Below, piece after piece: positions 47,101-58,600 of a stretch of DNA of 64,000 nt. Location of the stretch: NCBI RefSeq assembly GCF_945859705.1, contig NC_079134.1, positions 33,928,576 through 33,992,575 on the forward strand. Direction: 5' to 3'. A program made the position numbers and the translations under genes. The notes below the pieces were generated by a model, which was not told the origin of the DNA, did not search any database, and saw nothing but the letters and a program-made list of their open reading frames with translations. Within the stretch, counting starts at the first letter, position 1. Each line of letters starts with the position of its first letter. The DNA comes from Episyrphus balteatus (Eukaryota > Arthropoda > Insecta > Diptera > Syrphidae).

Positions 47101-49111
47101 AAATTGTTCGACATGGCTGTATTAAACTGTTAATATTTCGAGATCTGCGCCTCGTACTTTTGAAATAAAATTTTCTAAAGAATTGTGATAAGATTACTGA
47201 ACGAATATAAACAAAAAATTACCAAAGTTTTGTCGAAAAATTTGGAAAAAAGTCAAAAAAGTTTCCACGTTTGATTAAAAAAAAAAAAAAACCGAATCCA
47301 TATAGCTACCTTTTAAACTCTTATTACATGAGAATGCCGCAACTAATTTTTATGTTTATGACCTTAAAATGTAGCTTAGATTATAGAAATTGTTTTTGGT
47401 TTTTTTCAAAAAAAAAACTTTTACACCCTTATACCAATGTACGAAACATACTTAAAATACTAAACATACGAAACGTATCAAATACATGAAATATACGAAA
47501 TGTACGAAACACACGAAGCATGCGAAAGTAACGAAACATTCGAAACACCCGAAACATACGAAATATGCGAAAAATGCGAAACATGCGAAAGTAACGAGTA
47601 ATGATATTATTGATGCGGGTACTAGTATCAAAAGTAACGTATACATGCGGGTACTCATTTTGTCGTTACTTTTACAGCCCTATAACGGTACCTGCCATAG
47701 AACCGTTTTTTTCGATTTCAATGAAACTTTTTGTGAAGAAGCATTTATAAAATTTAAATATAAACCAAATTTTTTTGTTGAAAAATCAAATTTTCGAAAA
47801 CGGGACATTGAATTTTTTTGAAATTTTGTTTTTAGATGTTGATTAGTGATTTCTACAAAATGGCATACCAATTTTATTTTAAAACTTTTTTTCCAAAAAA
47901 TTATTTATAAAAAATAAAAAATTAGTTTTTTAAAAAATGGCTCTAACGATTTTGAAAATTTTTTGTCTAAAAATGCATCTTAATATATCAATCAAAACTT
48001 CATACTTGTTTTGGAGGGCAATTTGATTTTAGATTTTATTTTATTTTTTTAAAAAACGAATTTTATTTTTTTTTTCAAATTTTTATATAAAAAGTCTTAA
48101 AATCTTAAGCAACTTTAACTCTAAGAGCAAGTTCGTGCGACCCAGTCGTGCATTTTATTTTATAATAAATGAGAGTTTCTATAAAAAAAACAATAAACTT
48201 AAAATAAAAACTTTATTTTAATTAAAAGATGTTTTTGATTGGCTTTTAAGACAGTCAATCCACTACAGTGGCGGTCTTGTCCCCACTTCCCCTATACATA
48301 TAAAAACCGAACCTAAAAAATGTTTTAAATTTTTCACAATATTTTCTGAAATAAAAGTGTAGGTTTTCTACATAGTCTTAAATAAAAAGTTTTTTTTTAA
48401 CTTTTTTAATTTAAAAATTAATATTTTGCTGAAAAAAAAAAATAGACAAAGCACATAAAAAGGTAAGTTTAAAACAAGTTTTGTTAAAATCGAACTATTT
48501 ATATAAAAGATAAAAATAATAAACTTAAAAATTGTATTTTTGCATTTTGCTCAAAATTATTTGAGTAGAAGTTGTAGATCTTTTTACTATCTACAACTTT
48601 TGTATTTAACTTTTTTCGATAGGAGGTCTAGTTTTCACTGAAGTCTTAAAAAACAACAATTTTTAAGACCCACCCAATTTTTCACTCAACCACCCCCTTT
48701 ACCACAACTTATTCGTGGGAAATTTATATTTCCCTTTTTTTTATTCTAAATTTTCCTTCCTAATAATTTATATTTTCAAAAATTATTGGCACTGGGTCTA
48801 TTATCCATAAACTTTATTAACTTTTTTGTTCAAGAATTGGAGTTGCAAATATACCTACTTAGTTCAGGAATTTGTCAGAAAACTCGTTGAAGTTAAAGGG
48901 ATTCCGATTCAATATTTTCTTCTTTTTAAATCTCAGAACTAAATTTAATAGTGATTAGTTAACTACTTACAATTTTAAATAATTTTTGTACTGCTGCACT
49001 TTCTCCTATATTTGGTTTTGTTAAAAGTAAAACAATTATCACACTTATAAAACTGAAAGCTGTATCTTTCTTCCAGCTTTTTCTTGCAAGAAAATTGTAT
49101 TTATTGATCAT
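44160..49111 (-). CDS. Hemopexin-less matrix metalloproteinase, three exons
   Basis: A secreted zinc endopeptidase. Exons are 48971-49111, 44528-44853 and 44160-44469 with matching phases, giving 258 residues. Exon 1 supplies a hydrophobic signal segment (FSFISVIIVLLL). The propeptide KHLTYFGKT (from residue 48) resembles the MMP start Y/H-L-xx-F/Y-G. A furin-like RSKR at 92-95 precedes the catalytic domain (WPYKNLTYKISNYPKR). Zinc ligands are in HEIGHSLGLRHS (His 209, 213, 219; Glu 210), with Met-turn Met 227 in ALMAP. The chain stops right after the catalytic domain (ILGIQALYGSKMRG), so hinge and hemopexin are missing, as in matrilysin. The cysteine switch PRCGxPD is not recognisable; one Cys at about 86 is the only candidate. 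Intron 1 (4.1 kb) holds repeat copy T2. Confidence 0.88.
45052..46410. repeat. (GTCTGTCA)n octanucleotide satellite, about 1.36 kb
   Basis: About 170 units of GTCTGTCA, nearly perfect. Rare variants are CAGTATGT at about 45330, CAATCTGT at about 45367, and shortened GTCTGTCTGT at both ends and at about 45420. All three plus-strand frames are open and read as Ser-Val-Cys-Gln-Ser-Val-Ser-Leu repeats. These long frames are artefacts of the unit lacking stops, and the array is intronic and antisense to the MMP gene. Confidence 0.98.
47430..47600. repeat. Degenerate 10-bp repeat ACGAAACATA
   Basis: About fifteen variants of ACGAAACATA, including ACGAAATATG, GCGAAACATG and AGTAACGAAACA, in tandem within repeat copy T2. 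The Lys/His/Thr-rich frame through it is an artefact. Confidence 0.8.
48166..48970. other. Rest of MMP intron 1
   Basis: Between repeat copy T2 and exon 1. AT-rich with T runs; no element ends or exons identified. Confidence 0.45.
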
Positions 49112-49919
49112 TTTTATAGATTTTTAAGATATACTTAAGATTAAAAATTATAAATTGAAACACTGTTAATAAATGGTTTAACTATATATGACCATTTTAA
49201 GAACGCGACTTTTTCTTAATGAATGACGATCATAGTAAAAATAATTCTTTGATTTTCAAACCACGAATCCATAAATAAATTCAAAATAAAAAAAAACCTA
49301 ATATACTCAACTCAGGTCGTCAAGGTCATTATTCTAAGATGTGCAAAAATTTGGCAAGCTATTATTAAGAGATTGCAAACAATCACTATACAAAGTCATA
49401 TTTCCCAATTTCTTATCATATTTGCAAAATTCTATATAGATTTGCATAAAAAAATTTGCCATTCTCTTGAGAACAAAAAATCCCAATTTATTTGTTCTCA
49501 AAAGAGATTTTGCATGATTTCATTAGATGACCATTTTTTTTGAAGACAATAATGTTTACGGTTGTGTACAGTATCTGCTTCCTATAATATAATGACTTAT
49601 GACATGAGAATACCCCAAAGACAATTATAAGAGTAAAAAAACCACGTCTTGTCTTTATTTAAATTTTATTGTACCTAACACTTTTATTTTGATTTACAAA
49701 AGCTATAATGGTACCAATTTAAGAAATTTTAAAAATATATTTGGATATCTTTTAACCCTCTAATGGATAAGACTAACCCAACTCTCAAGATTGCCTTCAC
49801 TTTTAGGTTTTTTTTTCAGAGTCAAAATTTCATTTAAACTTTATTCTTTAAAATAACTTCAACCCTTTAAAAACGTTCTTAGCAACAACAAATTCGTTAA
49901 AATAAAAAAAAAAATAAAC
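49112..49919. other. Intergenic between MMP 5' end and the tRNA cluster
   Basis: Presumed MMP promoter region on the left; no core element could be assigned. No other gene seen. Confidence 0.45.
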
Positions 49920-49936
49920 CGCCCCCGGGTGGACTC

Positions 49937-49976
<40 letters not shown>

Positions 49977-49993
49977 AATTGCGCCACGGAGGC
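49920..49993 (-). tRNA. tRNA-Asn (GTT), copy 1
   Basis: A 74-nt intronless tRNA with perfect acceptor, D, anticodon and T arms. The anticodon loop CTGTTAA gives GTT. Internal A box TGGCGCAATTGG and B box GGTTCGAGTCC are intact. It forms the outer left edge of the palindrome. Confidence 0.98.
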
Positions 49994-50625
49994 TACATAA
50001 AAAAAGTAAAATATTTTTGAACACGGACTTTTCTGTTTTTCTGTCTATTTGAATTTATATAAAAAATGTTTATTCTCATCTATTTAATTGGTTGCAAGTT
50101 TTATTTAATATTGATTTGAGTGTGTTGGTACCTAGGTAACAGTTGTAATTCTCATCATTTGCACTTTGTCTATACGCACTGTGGCGTATACGTGATCTAA
50201 TTTGTAGGTATTTTTTGATCTTTTTGTTTTGAGCAGCATTCGCAAATGTAGGGAAGATGAAGACGGTTGATCAAGTTAAAAAAAACTGATGCTAATGTCA
50301 TCTAGTCATATGACATATTATTTTTAAGTAAGTATGTAATTGGTACAAAAAAATATTTTACAATTATAAAAAAATTATTTTACTTTATTGAATGTGTTTT
50401 TTGTAATTTATTTTCATGGTGATATCATGAGATTTGATGTGCTTACTTACATTTGTAACCGACTGTATGTTTGTTTGGAAAAGAATTTCATGAAGAATAG
50501 TCTTTTTTTGTTTTTAATATTTTCTTTTATAAAAATAATAAACATTTTGAAACACTAAACAAAAAATTAGATTTTTAAAAATGCAAATAAATCCGCATTT
50601 ATGGCAACGCTGAATGTTTTATATA

Positions 50626-50642
50626 GCCTCCGTGGCGCAATT

Positions 50643-50682
<40 letters not shown>

Positions 50683-50699
50683 GAGTCCACCCGGGGGCG
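50626..50699 (+). tRNA. tRNA-Asn (GTT), copy 2
   Basis: Identical 74-nt sequence to copy 1, opposite strand. A TTTT run a few bases downstream can act as an RNA polymerase III terminator. Divided from copy 3 by an 83-bp spacer, the two genes being tail to tail. Confidence 0.98.
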
Positions 50700-50782
50700 A
50701 TTTATTTTATAAAATTGTAGAGTGCAAGGTGAAAAGTAACTTTTGTTCATAAAAAAACTTAATAAAATTTTATAAAATAAAT

Positions 50783-50799
50783 CGCCCCCGGGTGGACTC

Positions 50800-50839
<40 letters not shown>

Positions 50840-50856
50840 AATTGCGCCACGGAGGC
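50783..50856 (-). tRNA. tRNA-Asn (GTT), copy 3
   Basis: Identical to the other copies, convergent with copy 2. Its upstream flank GGCTATATGGGCTGTTCAGT is mirrored before copy 4. Confidence 0.98.
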
Positions 50857-51391
50857 TATATGGGCTGTTCAGTGTTGCCATAAGTGCAGATTTATCTATG
50901 CCTTTAAATATTAAAATTAATTATTCAAATATCTAGCATTTCTAAATTTTCCTTAATTTGTTGTTTTTTGTTTAAAAATTAAAATAATTTGTTTCCGATC
51001 AAAATCAAAAACTCACAAGTTTCTGAATAAAATGATGTCGAAGCAAAAAAGTAGGAAAAAACAATCAAAAAGGATTAGAACCCCACTTGGCAAAAAGTTT
51101 CGGAAAAAAAAAACGTAGATTGAACCGGAAAAAATTACGAAACATAACAAATTTTTTTTAAATAAATTGCTGTTAATAAAAAATAAAGCTATTAAAAAAA
51201 TGATGAAATCAACAGCAACAAAAATAAAAAAAAAACTTGATAAGAAGTAAAAACGAGAAAATTACGTAGAATTTCCTCAAAAACACATGACCTTTCTTCT
51301 GTGGCGATTTGTTTGCAATAAAATTATACATATTACACACAAAATTGTAAATATGAATCTACATGTATGTTTAGAAATTGTATTTATTCTA

Positions 51392-52853
51392 TAGTAGAGT
51401 ATCTAAAGCAAATTATTAGGGAACCCGGCCGAACAGCTCTGATTTTGACTTTAAAGTCTATAGATTAAAAATTGCCGGTGTTGCCGTATTGTTTTTTAAA
51501 ATTAAAATTAATTTTTTTTTAACAAAACCATATTTTTTGCTTAAATTTCATAAAACAAATGATAGCAAAAGATTCTCTAGATAATTTAAGGAAAATATAT
51601 AAAAGGCAGTAATGGACAATCTTCCATCGTTTAAGCGATAAATGAAATATTCTAACATTCTTACCTCAAACACAAAAAAAATATTTTGAAAACAACGGCA
51701 ACACCTACAATATTTTAAAATACATTTTTAAAATGCCAGAAGCTCATTCTTATCTCTTAAATTTAAATCCACTAAATTTAATCAAGACTTTTTGAAAAAA
51801 TGGTCCTCAAACTCAGAATTAAAACAAAAATGTTATTAGAAAAATTTAAAATGACTTAATTTCCAAACTTTTTCTAATAAAATATGAATTTATTTAAAAA
51901 AAATTTTTGGCCATAAATATTATCAGTTGAATTTCGAAGCAACAAAGGTAAAATATATCACACTTTTGAAAAAAAAAATGAAAAATTACTTCAATTTCAA
52001 TGGTTTTTTTGTATTAAAACTGAATTTTTGCATTGAAATAATTAATTTTCTCAAAGACTGTGGTAAATAGGAACTTTAAATTTTTGCTATTTAACTTTCA
52101 ACAATAAGAGTTATTAAATGAATAAAAAATAATTTTATGTTTAGATGTTGAACTTAAAAAAAAAATAAGTTACATTTTTTTTCAAAACTTTTATTAAAAA
52201 AAGTTCTTCGAAAATGAAATACTTTTTAATTTTTTTCATAAACCGTAATACATATTGACATTTCCTTTTATAATTTGAAATCATAATAAATGCGGCCAAA
52301 AAAATTTGAAAATAAATGCATTTTATATTACGACCAAGTTTAAAAAACGACATGTTAAAATTTTTTCAATAATTTTTTTTTTTTAATCTGAGTTCAATTA
52401 CCATTCTTTCAAAAGCCGTTCATTCAATTAACTTAATTTTACATATATGACTAAGCTTCTAGCTTTTAAAAAATGTGTATTTGAATATTGTAGGTGTTGC
52501 CGTTGTGTTCAAATATTTTTTTTGTGTTTGAAGTCAATTAATAAGAAAATTGCATCTATCGCTTGAACTATGGAAGATTGTCCCTCAGTCCCGTATATTT
52601 TTTTTCCTTGAATTTCCTAGACAATCTTTTGGCATCAATTAATTTATGAAATTTAAGAAAAATTTTTGAAAAAAATTTGTTTTTGTTCACAAAAATCTTC
52701 AATTAAATTTAAAAAATCAAAACGGCAACACCGCCAATTTTTAATCTATAGACCTTAAAGTATTTTTACTTATCGACGTTTGAAAAAAAAGATCATCAAA
52801 ATCAGAGCTGTTCGGCCGGGTTCCCTAATAATTTGCTTTAGATACTCTACTAT
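51392..52853. mobile_element. Foldback element family Z, copy 3, loop of the tRNA palindrome
   Basis: Ends TAGTAGAGTATCTAAAGC and its complement, then the core GGGAACCCGGCCGAACAGCT on both sides. The interior matches copy 2 in reverse orientation, with the mirrored GGACAATCTTCCATC and CAACGGCAACACCTAC words. Because the sequence outside is palindromic too, its exact ends are not independently fixed. Confidence 0.85.
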
Positions 52854-52886
52854 AGAATAAATACAATTTCTAAACATATGTACATT

Positions 52887-53371
52887 CGTCGCCCTAGTAT
52901 TGGAGTGCCGTATACGCCAAATTGCATTTTTTGTAGTTGTTCTCTTCAAATCTGCTATCCGTTTTTCTCTATCTTTTTTCGTTGCCGAGATATTCACTAT
53001 TGTTTTGACAAAAACAAGAAATTTTGGCATTTACGTCAAATTTTTCATGCAATGTAAGAAAATTTTGAGAATTGTTTTGACGTACGTTGTTTTTTTTTTT
53101 TGACGTACGTGTATATGAATAAGAGAAACTTCTGATTTTCTTGGCGTATACGGCGAACTCATTTTGGACAAAAATTTAAATATTTTGAAAACTAAACGAA
53201 TTGCAGATGTCCAATAACATGTATATAAAAGACACATTTTAATTATATATCATACTAAAATATCAAAAAATACCAGCGGTTAGTTTTTTCACAATTATCT
53301 TCCGAACATTTAATTGCGATTTCCCAAAAATGTAAAAATGGCGTATACGGCACTTCAATACAAGGGCGACG
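52887..53371. mobile_element. MITE W, 485 bp, inserted in the right palindrome arm
   Basis: Ends CGTCGCCCTAGTATTGGAGT and a matching inverted copy (CGTCGCCCTTGTATTGAAGT), continuing with GCCGTATACGCC. The mirrored site in the left arm, near 51360, is uninterrupted. ACAT occurs close to both ends but not in a clean duplication. Confidence 0.85.
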
Positions 53372-53881
53372 ACATGTAGATTCATATTTACAATTTTGTG
53401 TGTAGTATGTACAATTTTATTGCAAACAAATCGCCACAGAAGAAAGGTCATGTGTTTTTGAGGAAATTCTACGTAATTTTCTCCTTTTTACTTCTTATCA
53501 AGTTTTTTTTTTATTTTTGTTGCTGTTGATTTCATCATTTTTTTAATAGCTTTATTTTTTATTAACAGCAATTTATTTAAAAAAAATTTGTTATGTTTCG
53601 TAATTTTTTCCGGTTCAATCTACGTTTTTTTTTTCCGAAACTTTTTGCCAAGTGGGGTTCTAATCCTTTTTGATTGTTTTTTCCTACTTTTTTGCTTCGA
53701 CATCATTTTATTCAGAAACTTGTGAGTTTTTGATTTTGATCGGAAACAAATTATTTTAATTTTTAAACAAAAAACAACAAATTAAGGAAAATTTAGAAAT
53801 GCTAGATATTTGAATAATTAATTTTAATATTTAAAGGCATAGATAAATCTGCACTTATGGCAACACTGAACAGCCCATATA

Positions 53882-53898
53882 GCCTCCGTGGCGCAATT

Positions 53899-53938
<40 letters not shown>

Positions 53939-53955
53939 GAGTCCACCCGGGGGCG
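53882..53955 (+). tRNA. tRNA-Asn (GTT), copy 4
   Basis: Identical 74-nt gene, the mirror partner of copy 3 in the palindrome. Confidence 0.98.
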
Positions 53956-54038
53956 ATTTATTTTATAAAATTTTATTAAGTTTTTTTATGAACAAAAGTT
54001 ACTTTTCACCTTGCACTCTACAATTTTATAAAATAAAT

Positions 54039-54055
54039 CGCCCCCGGGTGGACTC

Positions 54056-54095
<40 letters not shown>

Positions 54096-54112
54096 AATTG
54101 CGCCACGGAGGC
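54039..54112 (-). tRNA. tRNA-Asn (GTT), copy 5
   Basis: Identical 74-nt gene, the mirror partner of copy 2. Confidence 0.98.
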
Positions 54113-54772
54113 TATATGTGCTGTTCAGTGTTGCCATAAGTGCAGATTTATTTGCATTTTTGAAAATCTAATTTTTTGTTTAGTGTTTCAAAATTATTAT
54201 TTTTATAAAAGAAAATATTTAAAAAAAAATTCTATTCTTCATGAAATTCTTTTCCAAACAAACATACGGTCGGTTGCAAATGTAAGTAAGCACCTCAAAT
54301 CTCATGATATCATCCTGAAAATAAATTAAAAAAATACATTCAATAAAGTAAAATAAATTTTTTGTAATTGTAAAATATTTTTTGTACCAATTACATACTT
54401 ACTTTAAAATAATGTGTCATATGACTAGATGACATTAGCTTTTATTTTTTTTAACTTGATCAACCGTCTTTATCTCCCCTACATTTGCGAATGCTGCAAA
54501 AAACAAAAAGATCAAAAAATAAAAATTAGATCACGTATACGCCACAGTGCGTGTAGACAAAGTGCAAATGATGAAAATTACAATTGTTACCTAGGTGCCA
54601 ACATTCTCAAATCAATATTAAATAAAACTTGCAACCAATTAAATAGATGAGAATAAACTTGCCACCCCTAATGGAAAAGAAATTTAGAACACACCAACAA
54701 TTTTTATATAAATACAAATAGACAGAAAAACAGAAAAGTCCGCGTTCAAAAATATTTTACTTTTTTTATGTA

Positions 54773-54796
54773 GCCTCCGTGGCGCAATTGGTTAGC
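54773..54796 (+). pseudogene. Truncated tRNA-Asn (5' 24 nt only)
   Basis: Retains GCCTCCGTGGCGCAATTGGT and TAGC, then switches to a family Z terminus. Its upstream flank matches that of copy 1 in reverse, so it was the mirror partner of copy 1. Anticodon and B box are lost. Confidence 0.93.
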
Positions 54797-54863
54797 TAAG
54801 CTGTTCGGCCGGGTTCCCTAATATTGCCAATTTTTGAGCTTTAGTTACTCCACTACTAATTAT
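54797..54863. mobile_element. Solitary end of foldback element Z
   Basis: TAAGCTGTTCGGCCGGGTTC, then TATTGCCAATTTTTGA and CTTTAGTTACTCCACTA. This matches the left terminus of copy Z2, not the right termini. It directly replaces the 3' part of a tRNA-Asn gene. Confidence 0.85.
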
Positions 54864-54955
54864 GTCTTCTAATGAATTCTAAGAAAATTCCAATGAATTA
54901 ATAAGAAAAAGAGCACAAAGCGAATGCTCAAAAATATTCCAATCATCCCCATGTG

Positions 54956-54972
54956 GCCTCCGTGGCGCAATT

Positions 54973-55012
<40 letters not shown>

Positions 55013-55029
55013 GAGTCCACCCGGGGGCG
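54956..55029 (+). tRNA. tRNA-Asn (GTT), copy 6
   Basis: Identical 74-nt gene outside the palindrome proper, followed by a T run suitable for termination. Its upstream flank differs from those of copies 1-5. Confidence 0.98.
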
Positions 55030-55636
55030 ACTTATTTTTTTTTTAACACAAAATATTCTTAATAAATCTAAAAATAAAATACAATTTTTGTTGTTTGAAT
55101 TATAAAAAAAGCAATAACTGAAACACAGCCTCTTGTTAAATCTTCCACATCAATGAAAATCAGTTCAAAATTGGCTTAGAAAAAATAATTTACGATTTCA
55201 ACCCAGATACAGAAATTCGAACGTTTGGGCACCGAACAAAAATGTTATTTTGGCACGTAGTACGATAACTTGGTCGCCAGAATTTGATAACGGTTTTATT
55301 GTAGAGGAGTTCAATACAATCATTGTTTACTATGGGAGGAGGGTCTATCTCCTCCCCCTCAGCCGGGAGGGGCAATTTTATAAAAAATGTATTAAAATTT
55401 AAAAAAAAAACAACGGCAACACTAACAGTTAAGAGTGATACCATTTCCGAAAGGCAGAATTATACATTTAATTCTAATTTTTAAAGCGCCAGTATATAAA
55501 TAACAATTTTCACTTATTGGCTGCGTTCACAAAGTAACTTTTTTATTTTAAAAGAATTAATACCACAAAATATTTCATTACTTAAAATTTTAATTAATAA
55601 AGTCTTATTATGTCTTTGTATTCATAAAATATTCCC
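55030..55636. other. Intergenic, 3' of the sugar transporter
   Basis: No gene found. The small minus-strand frame at 55190-55444 has no recognisable content and contains a GGGAGGAG / CTCCTCCCC-type hairpin at about 55335-55370. Confidence 0.4.
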
Positions 55637-58600
55637 TTAATTGTATGTGTCTTCGTCATTCAAATTCATGCCCTTTGTTTCTTTGAGAAATATTAAATAA
55701 AATATAAATCCAAATGCTGCAAACGATGCACAAATCCACATGACACCTGATAGCCCGACAAGGTACATTAGTACTGGAAATAGTTTTAATGCTACACTGT
55801 ACATTATACTAGCTGAAACCAAAACCAATGCTGTGACAAACGATCTTATCTATAAACACAATTAAAACAACATCAAAAAACAATCATTATACAAATTACT
55901 CAAAAAAGTACTTTACCTTTGGAGGAATTATTTCCACAAGTACTATAAAAGTTACTGAAATAACACCAATATTTGCTGCTAAAATTATGAATGCCATAAG
56001 GACAACAGGAAGCCATCTTGCAACGTTCAATGCTAAATTAGTGGCCATATACGAGTGTACACCAAACAAACCGAATCCGAGAAACATTCCAATTGAAGAC
56101 ACAAGTAGCAAAAACTTTCGGCCAAACTTATCAATAAGGACGAAAGCACAATATGATCCAATTATCTGGAAGACTCCAATTATGATTGTATTGGTTTTCG
56201 GATCCATTGATGAATGTGCTTCTGCAAAGATAAGCGATGAGTAGTTGAGAATAGGCCATATTCCAGTGAAACTATAAATTATCACGAGGGCAAGTCCCAT
56301 AAGAAGAGCCTTCATAAATCTCTTAGAACCTAGAAATTTGAAAAATAAATTTATCTAAAATATGAGAAAACTGTTAAAAAAACCTACAAATGTCCTTTAA
56401 AGAAAGTCTTTCTTTGTTTTTTGAAGACAAAATCAACTCTTTCATCTCATTAAAATTGATTTCAAATTGTTGTAGTGCATCCTTGTTTTTCTCCTTGATA
56501 TTTGAGTAATATTTCAAAGATTTTGAAGCTGCGTCGATTTGGTTTTGACGAAGTAAAAACTGTGGTGTTTCAGGAAATTGCATGACGAAGATAAGATATG
56601 ATATTGGAAGTACTAATATAACACATGGAATGATCACATATGGAACAAGTGTTGCAATAATGTTCCCAAAAAGCATGCCAACGTTCAAGGAGAAACAAAA
56701 AATAGCACCTAGGGTACCTCGAACTCTGAAAAAAAAAAAAAAAAATATGTAAATCAATAAATGAGTCAAGAAAATTAGTATCTTACTTTAAATCAGCGAT
56801 TTCAGCTACGAAAATTGGAAGAATTCCAAATAAACCACCTCCAGAAATACCTCCTAATATTCGAGCTATATAAAGGTAATATACATCATTGGCAAACATA
56901 ATCAGGACCCAAAAGAACTAGAAAATAAAACAAAAGTGAAAGGTTTGAACAAATTAAAACTGGAAAACTTCATATTTTTAAAATCTTTCCTTCTTATTGC
57001 TTCATTCTTAACTTTTCATGGGGTAAAATAATAGTTTTATACAAAGGCAAAAAAGGTATGTACTCGTACTTTCAAATGTCAAGTCTTTTCAAAATTCCAT
57101 GTTCTTTAAAAATTAAATTTAGAGTAAAAAAGAACATCAATTATATTATTACTTAAAAATTTATAATTAAATTTAGCTAACCTTTGTTCAGTTCATAGAC
57201 TCATTAGCTGGGTTCCTGTGCTGCCGATAAACTACTCCTAAGTATATAAATCTAGTATACCTACAACCATCTATCTCTAGCGGAAGATCATATGAAAATT
57301 GTAGTTCAAACATCTTAATCAATGAGTAGTGCCTTTAGCCAAGTTTTCTGACCTTACCAACTGAGGCCATTTCTATTCCAAAAATGACAGAAACTTAAAA
57401 CTCGTATTATTTCTCAAGATAGCCAAAACCAAGCACCTACAAGGGATGAGTATAGTTCCTGAGATAGATAGGTTCAAAAATCCCAGTTATCTTAGAAACT
57501 TGAAACAAGGCACAGTCCTGAATCTTGGGGTGGAGTAAAAAAAGTAAAAATAGAAAATTTCCATTTAGATTGCGTGGTAATCGCCCATTTCCCCAAAATT
57601 AATACCAAAAACTTTTGAGCACTTCTGACTATCGCAGAATCTTGAAACTTAATAGAATGCTAGAGCTGCACGTTTTCATAATAAATTCGATTCTGGATTT
57701 ATAAAAAAAAATTAAAAAATTAAAACAAACTTCAAAAACTTTTCAGAGTTCGGGAATAGACCCCCTGGTAGTTTATACAAAGCAACAAAATTTAACATTG
57801 AGATTTTCTAAATAAATTTTTATATATGTATAAAATTTTTATTATTTAATGGTAAATGATCATAATATCATAATTATCAAATGATAAAAATTAAATTTTC
57901 GGACTCAATGATCTTTCAGAGAATTAATGCAACTATTAATAAAAACTAATTCATTATTTTCCCAACGTTTCTCCGGGTTTTTTTCCGGCTTCATCGGGGG
58001 ATTTTCTTTATTAGTTTCTTTAAAACAGATCTTTCTCTGAAAGATATTTCATTCAGCAGATAATATAATTTAATGGGATATAGAACAATAAAAACAGGGA
58101 AGTAGCCTTTTGAAAATGAGCCCAAGTATTCTTGATTGTTCCAAGTCCCATCATATTTTGTTCTACATCCACTTTTTATTTAAGGAAAAAACGTACTTGT
58201 ATAGGAATTGTTCTATTTCCAATTTTGGATTTTTCTTTTTAGTTTTAAAAAATATTTAAAAATAGTATGCACCTGCTAATGAGGTAAACTTGTATATTTT
58301 ATTGAAGAGAAAACAACAAACTTTATAAAAAACATTACTTGAATGGCAAACGAGCAGAAAATTGTCGTTTTTAACCCATTTGAAACTTAAAAATCGTAGG
58401 GGGAAGTGGTCACCCTTCGTACAGTTTTTACTTATTTATTTTTAGTTATTTATTAACTCACTCCAGCTTCGAGAAAATGGACTTTATTTGTAATATGTAT
58501 ATTATTACACTTTACAAAAAAATTTGACACTTCTAAGTCAAAGGCTTAAATAGTTATAGCCATTTTACTGGGATTAGATTTTTGTACGAATCCTCCCCAC

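Larger units (their letters stand above)
44928..48165 (-). mobile_element. Dispersed repeat family T, copy 2, with internal satellite expansion
   Basis: In minus orientation it begins ATGCACGACTGGGTCGCACG at about 48165 and ends GCAAGTAAAAATA at about 44928, matching both ends of copy 1. Near the end it carries ATCCTTTTAGGCTGTAGCTT and GACGGACTTCCGGGACCCAC. These flank the position where copy 1 has a short GACGGACGG tract and where this copy has a 1.36-kb 8-bp satellite. It lies in MMP intron 1. Confidence 0.65.
49920..54796. repeat. Giant palindrome carrying the tRNA-Asn genes
   Basis: The left arm (49920 to about 51392) and right arm (about 52853 to 54796) are inverted copies: flanks, spacers and tRNAs recur in mirrored order, for example the 83-bp spacer 50700-50782 is the exact complement of 53956-54038. 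The loop is foldback element Z3. The right arm is longer by the 485-bp insert W (52887-53371). Removing W leaves arms of equal size, about 1.46 kb. The outermost right tRNA is truncated. Confidence 0.92.

Noticed and set aside
47452..47821. Lys/Thr/His-rich plus frame and Phe/Cys-rich minus frame
   Set aside because: They come from the degenerate ACGAAACATA repeat inside repeat copy T2.
55190..55444. 84-codon minus-strand frame downstream of the transporter
   Set aside because: No homology-like pattern, no splice or start context; reads through ordinary 3' flanking DNA.
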